Shown: piece after piece, positions 55,779 through 64,000 of the stretch | Layout: each line of letters begins with the position of its first letter | Position numbering within the stretch: the first letter of the stretch is position 1 | NCBI GenBank assembly: GCA_964058845.1 | Contig: CAXKVR010000036.1 | Location: 1 to 64,000 of the forward strand | Length of the DNA: 64,000 nucleotides | DNA from: Carex sylvatica | Lineage: Eukaryota; Streptophyta; Magnoliopsida; Poales; Cyperaceae | Reading direction: 5' to 3' | Made by a program: the position numbers and the translations under genes | Notes under the pieces: generated by a model | Databases searched by the model: none | What the model saw: the letters and a program-made list of their open reading frames with translations, nothing else | Told to the model about the DNA's origin: nothing

Positions 55779-56960
55779 CTAAGCCTGCAAGAAAGTTAAT
55801 TTGAGATGCTCTTCAACATGATCGATACCCCCAATTCTTCCAGCATCAGCATAGGCTCGGTGAAGCCCAGGAATAACATGTTCATATGGCAGAACAAACT
55901 TCTCCACAAACTTCTCATCACTTGGCCTTGCGAAAGTAGCAAATTTTAGATTTGCCACAGGAAGTCCTTCTGAAACAAGGAGCTTTCTCACAATATTCCG
56001 TGGAATCAGCCGGTTCTCCAAGCTGCAACCCAAGAAAAATGGATTTCGGATCACATGCAACTTATCACAACCAGCTTCCTTCATAAGGAACTCCATTTTT
56101 ATGGCCACTGACTTCTCTGATTTTTTCAACAACAAAGGGTATTTACTAATCAAAAGTGCCACCTCCTCCTGTGAAAACCCAATATTTCTCAAATTATTTA
56201 GCTTTGAATCTATAGTGCGTTCGCTCATGCAGCTGACAGCAATTAATGCTCTCCAAAAAGATGCTGATGAATGAGCAATGCCTAACTCCTCTACTCTCTC
56301 AGGTACCCTTTTAACAAATTCAGGCTTAGATACGAGCAATCTAGGACTTGACTTGATAACCCGGACAATTTGCAGGGTAGATAAACCACAATGCTCCCGA
56401 AGGAAAGATAAGTTGGGCATGATAACCTTTTCTAAGCTTGTAGAAATTAGAGCACCTCTCCACACTTTGAGTACCTCAGAAAGATTTTCTACCGATCCAA
56501 GAACCCCCATCCAGAAGTCAATCTTTGACACAAAATTGCACCCAAACAGATCAGGGTTGACGGAAATGATACCTGAGATGTCTTCCATGGAGAAGCCGAC
56601 CTCTTGGAGCTTGGCAATGTTTGGCCTCAAACTCTTCTCCAAACTGGAGCAAAGGATGCTAGCATCCCGCAACACGGCAGTCTTTATATCCGACTCGCTT
56701 ACGCCGGTATCTTTCAGGAAACGCAGCACCGCGTCCGGCTTATCAGGGGACTTGAGGCGGTGGATATGTTTGGAAGCTTTGAGTGCCTCGTCGGAGGAAA
56801 GACCGCATGATTCGACAAGGTAGTGTACAGCGAATTGGGCATTTGGGGGAGATGCTTGAGTGGGAGCGTTGGAGGAGGCGAATGGTGTGCTCTGAATCTG
56901 ATTGAGGGGAAGAGATGGAGGGAGGCAAGAGATTCTCCCCAGAAATAGATTTATAGACAT
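55779..56960 (-). CDS. mTERF family protein, predicted organellar
   Basis: Complete single-exon gene of 393 codons, ATG at 56960, stop at 55779. It shares its whole plan with the 2984 gene: a short, Ser/Pro-rich N terminus with few acidic residues (a likely organelle targeting peptide); HYLVESCGLSSDEALKASK near residue 50; and mTERF repeats with turn motifs GVSESDI (~86), GFSMEDI (~122), GLSTLQI and GFSQEEV (~263), each followed by a Pro or NP step. The C-terminal ~100 residues (MEFLMKEAGCDKL, LIPRNIVRKLL, FVLPYEHVIPGL) are close to those of the other copies. By eye it is roughly half identical to them, so it is an older, separate paralogue in inverse orientation. The C terminus is ~12 residues longer. 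Role as for other plant mTERFs: organellar nucleic-acid binding. Confidence 0.9.
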   Translation of the reverse strand: MSINLFLGRISCLPPSLPLNQIQSTPFASSNAPTQASPPNAQFAVHYLVESCGLSSDEALKASKHIHRLKSPDKPDAVLRFLKDTGVSESDIKTAVLRDASILCSSLEKSLRPNIAKLQEVGFSMEDISGIISVNPDLFGCNFVSKIDFWMGVLGSVENLSEVLKVWRGALISTSLEKVIMPNLSFLREHCGLSTLQIVRVIKSSPRLLVSKPEFVKRVPERVEELGIAHSSASFWRALIAVSCMSERTIDSKLNNLRNIGFSQEEVALLISKYPLLLKKSEKSVAIKMEFLMKEAGCDKLHVIRNPFFLGCSLENRLIPRNIVRKLLVSEGLPVANLKFATFARPSDEKFVEKFVLPYEHVIPGLHRAYADAGRIGGIDHVEEHLKLTFLQA

Positions 56961-57130
56961 GATTGGTCTCTGAGACTGAGCGAAGGGTTGAATGGTTTTA
57001 TGACCTCAAAAAGACGATGGAACCAAATCAGCGGTTTGGATTCAATATTTCAATTTGTATCTATAGTTCTATGGGCTTTTTCTTGGGTTCATTAAAGCAT
57101 CCCATTGTTCCTTGAGGTCCATTAAAGCGT
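56961..57130 (-). promoter_or_regulatory. Upstream region of the minus-strand mTERF
   Basis: On the minus strand AAAAAGCCCATAG (57067-57079) and AACCCAAGAAA lie ~110-130 bases upstream of the ATG. They resemble the site II-like motifs upstream of the 2984 gene. The promoter call is inference. Confidence 0.35.
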
Positions 57131-57469
57131 CCCTTTAACATTCCCATTTTTTTTTTCTAAGAACTTCATAAATGAAAATTCATATTCATCAAAATTGAAA
57201 AAAATGAAATCAAACTAAAAGGCGAAATTTACAAAAAGAAAAAAAATTATTATATGACAAATGAAGTTAACCATATAATTGTTGCAACCTGGATGTATAT
57301 GGTCAGATTTAAATGAAACCGGCATAGCCCAACAACATTAGGTTACAATAAATTCAAATTCATCTCTCGAGATGTGTGCGCTCCAATTCAAATAGATTAT
57401 TACGGATTTAAATTGGACGGTCTCGATTTAAAACTTAATTTTTAAATTACTTCACTGAACTCAAAATAC

Positions 57470-58313
57470 AAGGGACAATCCACCGCTCTTTTAATGGGGT
57501 TCAGATTCGCACGGTGTATAATGAGATTTCCATCGTCCGTTATAATTTGGCACGAATCTCAAAGTGGATTATCTGTAATTGAAATAGACACTGCAGTAGA
57601 TCTGTGCCGTTCTTTTTAACTTGGCATAAATCTCAAAGTCCAATAATACTGTTCCATATGGTAGTCCAAATTCCAAATCGACTGAGATATAATCTCAAAC
57701 TGTAAATTGAGGATAATCCTCTACAGTACCTGGGAGAATACGAATCCACAGTACAACGGGGATACATCGGTTAAGGACGAGAAGTTCTGTTTTTTTTTTT
57801 CTTCCATTTAAATTTTAATTCATAACCTTCTACTTAGATAATATGTGTCTTTTCCATAGTGCAAATCATGCATATATTAATTATAACTTTCAAATTTTCC
57901 GAGCTCCAAAGGTACAACAAAAAATTGATTTAGAAACAATAAATAAAATTTAGTACAGTCATATTTATATATCTTAATCTCATACCAAAATGAACTTAAA
58001 AATCATGCATACCGAATTTGTGAAGGAGAGACAAAAAAATTTGAATTCATTATTAAAATTTTGATTTTTTAAAACTCATGTGAAAGGGAGATGATGGTAA
58101 CTTTTTAGGTCAAATTAATCAAGGCTTTGAAATTCAAATCCTCATCGCGCGCGCACAAAATTTATATTTCATAAAATTGATCAATTTTTAAAGTTTCTTA
58201 TTTATTTATCCTATGTTACTCCGATATATACTTTATATAGTCCGTATCCGTATCAGATACATATTGTATTAGTATATGATACCTGGTTTGCTGTATTCAT
58301 ATGCTTTTAAAAT
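57470..58313. repeat. Dispersed repeat, copy B, left part
   Basis: Collinear with 32100-33075. Interrupted at 58313/58314 by the copia element and continued at 63808. Noncoding. Confidence 0.75.
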
Positions 58314-58473
58314 TGTTGAGATTTATATATGTTTATCGCATTAGAAGTTATAGGATTATATTGGTAAGAAAGGAATTATAGAAGTTATAAGGTTACGAAT
58401 GCAAAATGTAACGCCTATATAGGTCCAAGAGAACAAATGAATCAAAACAATACATTTTTGAACCATTTCTTTT
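58314..58473 (+). repeat. 5' LTR of the copia element
   Basis: Matches 63645-63807 (shared GTTATA(G)GGTTATATTGGTAAG-like core, AAGGTTACGAATGCAAAAT, ATGAATCAAAACAAT, TTTTTGAACCATTTCTTTT). The 3' edge is uncertain by one or two bases because of a T run. Confidence 0.85.
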
Positions 58474-58485
58474 TGGTATTAGAGC
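58474..58485 (+). other. Primer binding site (diverged), initiator tRNA-Met
   Basis: TGGTATTAGAGC, one mismatch from the usual TGGTATCAGAGC, immediately after the 5' LTR. Confidence 0.8.
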
Positions 58486-59122
58486 TTTCAATTTAGGGTT
58501 AGCCTCATTTTCTATTTTTCTGGATTTTTTCCTATTTTATTGTAGCTACAGTACCGTGCGATTGTAGCAGAGAAGAGCTCCGCCCAGCCCCGCCTGGCCC
58601 AACAGTGGCTGTCGCGGATTTGACCAGATTAGCTCCGATCTGCTCTTAGCACTTATGCCTAGCCTCTCTCACCCGATCTGGCAACAGTGCCTCTGCCTAG
58701 CTCATCTGGTTCGACCTAGCACTGCCTGACTCGCCGACTAGCACCACCAGTTAGCTCCGCCAAGTTAGCCACATAGTCAGCTGTCCTCTTCCCCTCTTAT
58801 TTCCTTCTCTCTTTGGTTCTCTTCTTCTCTAACTCGATCAACTCTTAAAGGGTAAGCTTTTGTGTTGATTTGGTTGGCGTGGGGGGGGGGGCCTACAACC
58901 CATGATACTCGAGATGCGGGTTTAGATCGAGTTTTCGATTGGGTTTGGGCTCGAATCTTGATGAGATAGATCAAAATCAGGTCAAAAAAGAGAAGAAGAA
59001 TGGGAAGATGATTTAGATCCGTCTTGAGGAGCAAGATCGGGTCTTTACGAGTGATCGGATCAAGAAAGGGAAGGAAGTCGAGGTGATCTGTGTGATTGAA
59101 GACTTGGATCCTCTGAGAGAAG

Positions 59123-60004
59123 ATGTCCAGTGGGAGTGACAAAGGGAAAAAGGTTTTAGAATGCCTGTCGGGTGTTGATCCGGAGGTTCTAAAGGTGTTG
59201 GTTGTCTCATCCAGGGAGCCAGTGTCCAGACCAATATCTTGGCACGTGATCCACCGCAGGTGAAGTTTGATCTCTAAACTGTGGAGCTTAAGCTTGATGG
59301 ACCGGTCTCATATCTGAGTTGGTCACGTCGGATTGAGACTGCTCTGGAAAAGAGGAAGCTCAAGAGGTATCTGACAGAGGATGAGCCAGCGAGTGCTACG
59401 GCTCAGGCTGAGGAGTGGAAGACCACACATACTCTGATCTACACCTGGTTGCTCAACTCGATGAAACAATCGATCGCCTCTTAGTAGATGGCATTCGACT
59501 TGTTAAGGACATTTGGACAAAGCTGAAGAGGACCTATGGTGGGACTGAGAATCACATGAGGGTGTTCCAGATCCAGCAAGAGGTATTGACTGTGGTGCAG
59601 GGTGATAGATTGATTCAGGATTACTCCTTGAATCTGGAAAAGCTATGGGCAGAGCTTGATAACTTCTCACAGGGGTTGTGCTTTAGTGATCCGAGCTGCA
59701 AGAAGGAGGAGTTCATTACACAGATGAGGACTATGCAATTCCTAGCTCAGTTGAACTCAGTTTTTGATCAGAGGAGATCAATTCTCCTAGCCCAGACGAA
59801 GATCCCTTCATTGGATGAGGCCATTGCTGCGATGATGTAGGAGGAGAGTCGCATGGCGATACACGCTGAGCTGAGTGGACCTTCAGGTGCGCGATCAGCT
59901 TTGGCTGCCTCGAGCTCAGGTATGATAGGTGTCAAGAGGGATACTCGTAGGTGTTACAACTGCGGGGAAACAGGTCATCTGATCAAGGCTTGTCCTAGGC
60001 CATA
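59123..60004 (+). pseudogene. Copia gag remnant
   Basis: ATG at 59123 begins a Gly/Ser/Lys-rich N terminus. The frame then shifts, meets a TAA just before 59275, continues as a gag-like segment (SYLSWSRRIETALE, ~59311), shifts again near 59430 into GIRLVKDIWTKLKRTYGG and QDYSLNLEKLWAELD, and has a TAG near 59838. A CCHC zinc knuckle (C-x2-C-x4-H-x4-C) lies at 59952-59993, with TAA at 60002. At least three disabling changes. Confidence 0.8.
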
Positions 60005-60330
60005 AAGAGAGAGAGATGCAGGTGGTAGAGGGTAGTTTGCAAACCGTGGACGTGGCCGTGGGGGCCGAAGAGGTGGAAGAGGAGGCAACCGGGTAAATCT
60101 GATGGTTACAGAGAAAGATGAGGAAGTTATTGTGGGATTATCCGAGGAGGATGTGATCTTGGAGATAGTCAGGAGGAGGTAGAAATGAGCAAGTGAGGAG
60201 AAAAATGTAATCGATGATGCATCCACCACATCTTCATCCAGGGGTAACTTTGCTTCTGTTGCTTACTCAGCCACAGGTACTTGTGATACACTTGCTCTTT
60301 CCTCTATATCCACCACTAGATCATCATATT

Positions 60331-63300
60331 GGATTGTCGACTCTGGTGCATCTCACCATGTGACTAGTGCTGCTAGGGAGTTCTCTTCCTATACTCACCT
60401 AGCGGTTCCAGAGAGCACCTGGACAGCCGATGGTGGGTAAGGGTACAGTGAAATGTACCAACACTTTGAATTTATTTAATGTTTTGCATGCTCCTTATTT
60501 TTCTGTGAATCTCCTATCTATAAGTGCCATTATCTCACAACTAAATTGTGTTGTTTTGTTTGATAATCCCAATGTGATCTTTTGAGAGAAGGGGACGGGC
60601 AAGGAACTTGGGACTGACACACTGCATAAAGGCCTGTGGTACATGGATAAAAAGGGTATGGCTCGGCCCTCTCATCCATCGTTAAGAGAAGTGTGGAAGA
60701 CCTACTGCTGCTCCATCATATGTTATTGGGTCACTTTTCATTTTCGATTTTGAGTAGGTTGTATCAGCCTTTATTTGAAAAGGCAAATAAGAAAAAATTG
60801 GTGTATGATGCGTGTGAATTAGGCAAGCATACCAGAAGCTCTTATGCTAGCTCTGGGAGTAGGAGGTATTATAGTTTTGATTTGATTCATTCGGATGTAT
60901 GGGGATCTTGTCCTACAACTAATTTGAATGGATTTAGATACTTTGTGTCTTTTATTTATTATTTCTCTCGTTTAACTTAACTTTACTTGATGCAAAATAA
61001 GAGTGATGTGCTTGTTTGCTTTAAAAATTTCCACAAGATGGTTCAGACTCAATACGGTGCAGTTGTGAAGGTATTGAAGTCTGATAATAGGACATAGTAC
61101 ACTAATAAGGCGTTTGGGGAATACTTGTCATTCTAGGGGATACAACATCAGACCACGTGTCCGTACACAACAGAGCATAATGGGGTAGCGGAACGGAAGA
61201 ACAAGCATCTCCTTGAGGTAACTCGGAGTATGATGATTTCGATGAAAGTCCCAAAGTACTTGTGGGGGCAAGCAGTTCTGATAGCAGCCTATTTGATCAA
61301 CAGGATGCCCTCACGGGTATTGGATTGGTGGTCTCCAATTGAGATGCTGACAGGTAAGAATGGAGATATTCTTCCTCTCAAAACTCTTGAGTGTGTGCGT
61401 GCTTTGTACATGACAACAGGCCTAATGTGGGAAAACTTGATCCAAGGGCTATGAGGTGTATCTTTGTGGGGGTACTCAGCCACTCAAAATGGGTATGCAT
61501 GCTGGAGTCCAGTTGAGAGGCGAATGTTTGTGAGTATGGATGTTACTTTTCACGAGCTCGAATCATACTACTCATCTGAAGCAACATCACCATTTGAAGA
61601 CTCGCTCGATACATGAGGTATGAGGCGAGAGGGAGAGAGTAGTGGTGATGGTGATGGTGAGAGGAGGACAGTGAGTGTGGGTGGTATTAGTTGCCCAATT
61701 ATTGAGAATTCGATTGTGGTTGAGCCAGAAAAGAAGAATTTGGTTAGAATTGAGCCGGAAGTAGAGATGATTGAGCCCGAGGGTGGTCGAACTCAGGCTC
61801 AGGGGGAGTCGAGATATGGTGAAGTGTATGTGAGGAGAAAGAAGCAGAATGAGGGAGTTGTGCCTACAGTGCCACCTGTGCCAAGTCCCTTATCTCTGCC
61901 TACTCCGACTTTTGAGACACCTTTACTATCCACCTCAGATCCAAAATATACAGGCGATATGATTCCTCTCTCTACTCCTCCTGACCCTCTATCGGTAAGG
62001 AGGACTCCTCGCGAGAATGCAGGCATTCCTCCTGACCGATATGGTTTTTCACATATCACCTGTACATGGAGCATTCATTGCATCATTATACATTGTCTCT
62101 ATCCCTAAGTGTTGGTAGGTTGATAAAGGAGATCCAAAGTGAAAAATAGCCATGCTAGAAGAACTCAGTGTCCTTTGCAAGAACAAAACCTGAGAACTCG
62201 TGTCACTATCACCAGACAAGAAGACTGTTGGGTGCAAGTGGGTTTTCACAGTAAAGCAGAATCCAGAGGGTCTGATTGAGCGTTACAAAGCTCGGTTGGT
62301 AGCGAAGGGGTACAGTCAGACCTATGGCATTGAGTATGATGAGAGCTTTGTACCAGTGGCAAAGATAAGCACAGTGAGGACACTGATTTCCATGGCAGTG
62401 AATGGTGGATGGCAGTTACACCAACTTGATGTGAAGAATGTATTTTTTCATGGTGATTTGTTGGAGGAGGTGTACATGGATGTTCCACCAGAGTTTGGCA
62501 CAAACCAAATAGTGGGTAAGGTGTACAGACTAAAGAAGTTGCTCTATGGGTTGAAGCAGTCCTCTCGGGCCTGGTTTGATAGGTTCAGAAAGGCAATGGT
62601 AGGCATGGGCTATCAGCAAATCAATGCTGACCACACGGTGTTTACTCGATAACATAGTGGTCACATTACTATGCTGGTTATGTATGTCGATGATATGATC
62701 ATTACTGGGGATGATAAGGGGGATATTGCACAGTTGAATGCAAGATTGGAGAAGGAATTCGAGGTGAAGGATCTGGGACAGTTTAGGTACTTTCTTGGGA
62801 TTGAGGTGGCTCGTGAAGAAAGGGGAATTATTTTATCTCAAAGAAAGTATATCCTAGACTTGCTCACTGAGACATGCATGTTGGGGTGCAAGCATGTAGT
62901 GTCTCCAATTGATGTGAAGGCCAAGATGAGTGCAGAGGAAGGAGAACAGGTTGATCGTGAGAGGTACCAGATACTGGTAGGCAGGTTGATCTATTTGGAT
63001 CACCCTTGTCCCGATATCTCATTTGTAGTGAGCGTGGTGAGCCGCTACATGCATAACCCTAGGAAGGGCCATATAGACGCAGTGTATCACATTCTAAGGT
63101 ACCTGAAGAGTGCACCAGGCAAGGGCCTATTTTTTAGAAAGAATGGGCACATGAACATTGAGGGTTATTGTGACTCTGACTGGGCGAGTTGCCAAGATGA
63201 CAGGAGGTCCACATCTGGCTACTGCATGTTTGCAGGGGGGCAACTTGGTCATCTGGAAGAGCAAGAAGCAGCCGGTTGTTTCGAGATCGACGGCAGAAGC

Positions 63301-63637
63301 CAAGTACAAAGCTATGGCATTAGGAGTTGCCGAGATGCTGTGACTGAAGATGTTACTGGAAGATCTCAAGGTAAAGCACGAAGGAAAAATAAAGTTGTGG
63401 TGCGATAGTAAGTCAGCGATCAGCGTTGTCAACAATCACGTGCAGCATGACAGAACCAAGCATGTGGAGATCGATAGGTTCTTCATAAAGGAAAAACTGA
63501 AAATTAGGCTATTGGAGCTGAGTCATGTAGCTACTAGAGACCAAGTAGCTGACTGCATCTCCAAAGGATTTAGCTCAATAGATCTAGTTAGGTTATGCGA
63601 CAAGATGGATTTGATGGATATCTTTTGCCCATCTTGA
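60331..63637 (+). pseudogene. Copia pol remnant
   Basis: Order: protease with DSG at 60339-60347; pre-integrase/integrase part at 60693-60980 (HMLLGHFSFSILSRL, YSFDLIHSDVWGSC) and 61230-61440, broken by several stops (such as TAG in 61090-61140); reverse transcriptase at 62200-62652 (KARLVAKGYSQTYGIEYDE, LYGLKQSSRAWFDRF) with a TAA at 62650 and continuation from 62671 with YVDDM; RNase H with CDSDWAS (~63172), then a frameshift at or near a G6 run (63235-63240) and remaining parts STAEAKYKAM and LWCDSKSAI (~63401). Non-functional. Confidence 0.85.
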
Positions 63638-63644
63638 GGGAGAT
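63634..63644 (+). other. Copia polypurine tract
   Basis: CTTGAGGGAGAT abuts TGTTGAG of the 3' LTR, the usual copia arrangement. Confidence 0.8.
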
Positions 63645-63807
63645 TGTTGAGATTTATGTATGTTAATCGCATTATAGAAGTTATAGGGTTATATTGGTAA
63701 GAAAGTAATTATAGAAGTTATAAGGTTACGAATGCAAAATATAACGCATATATAGACCCAAGAAAACAAATGAATCAAAACAATTTATTTTTGAACCATT
63801 TCTTTTA
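63645..63807 (+). repeat. 3' LTR of the copia element
   Basis: Counterpart of 58314-58473 with several substitutions and a small indel near TTATAGAAG. Confidence 0.85.
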
Positions 63808-64000
63808 AAAATGTAACGCCTATCATATCACTGTATTTATATCGTATCTGATACGATACTCGTACCTATTTTCATGCAACATAGTTTATATCATGTACAT
63901 GTATGCTTTTAAAAACTATCGTACTTATTTTTATTGGTTTTCTCTTTTTATTTATTTTAATTAAAGAACTCATGTGTTCTTACTTTTATCTTCTTATTTA
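63808..64000. repeat. Dispersed repeat, copy B, right part
   Basis: Matches 37110-37320 and continues past the window edge. Confidence 0.75.

Larger units (their letters stand above)
58314..63807 (+). mobile_element. Degenerate Ty1/copia retrotransposon
   Basis: Short LTRs (~161 and ~163 bp) starting TGTTGAGATTTAT; primer site next to the 5' LTR; gag, protease, integrase, reverse transcriptase and RNase H remnants in the copia order (integrase before RT); polypurine tract before the 3' LTR. AAAAT occurs at 58309-58313 and 63808-63812, a likely 5-bp duplication. The LTRs differ at many sites and the frames are broken, so this is an old, dead copy. Confidence 0.9.

Overview
The window looks like nuclear DNA of a eudicot plant. 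It is AT-rich and gene-poor. It carries plant-type mTERF genes, an ATL-type RING-H2 gene with a membrane segment, a chromodomain Ty3/gypsy element, a decayed Ty1/copia element and many short inverted-repeat elements (MITEs). All calls come from reading the sequence; no alignment or database search was run.

Layout. 0-9.5 kb is an mTERF cluster: a copy cut by the window edge (1-763), a complete intronless gene (2984-4147) and a truncated 3' fragment (8541-8881), with duplicated downstream DNA. 9.5-26.4 kb has no convincing gene. It holds MITEs, a tRNA-derived SINE, a tandem duplication (17.4/18.1 kb) and a direct duplication (21.3-22.8 and 24.15-25.9 kb) that flanks an unrecognised pair of minus-strand reading frames. 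26.4-27.8 kb is the RING-H2 gene. 28-39 kb is repeat-rich. A dispersed repeat at 32.1-37.4 kb was split by a nest of TIR elements that includes a hAT deletion derivative, foldback MITEs and a solo LTR.

39274-49845 is a complete Ty3/gypsy element of the Tekay/Del chromovirus type on the minus strand. It has two 2799-bp LTRs, a TGATT target duplication, a tRNA-iMet primer site, a polypurine tract and one open gag-pol frame of 1587 codons. It sits inside a MULE-like MITE. 50-55 kb holds a 71-bp minisatellite, another MULE-like MITE and a 1030-bp near-perfect palindrome with a 9-bp target duplication. A fourth mTERF gene lies on the minus strand at 55779-56960. 57.5 kb to the end is a second copy of the dispersed repeat, split by a broken Ty1/copia element (58314-63807).

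Three genes look functional: the mTERF genes at 2984 and 55779 (predicted organelle nucleic-acid binding factors) and the ATL E3 ligase at 26439. The mTERF copy at 1 is open throughout its visible part. The intact gypsy element may be mobile. I saw no novel multi-gene system. The most informative signals are the very young gypsy element with a hairpin array in its U3, the large palindrome, the mosaic divergence between two mTERF copies, and target-site duplications confirmed by paralogous empty sites.
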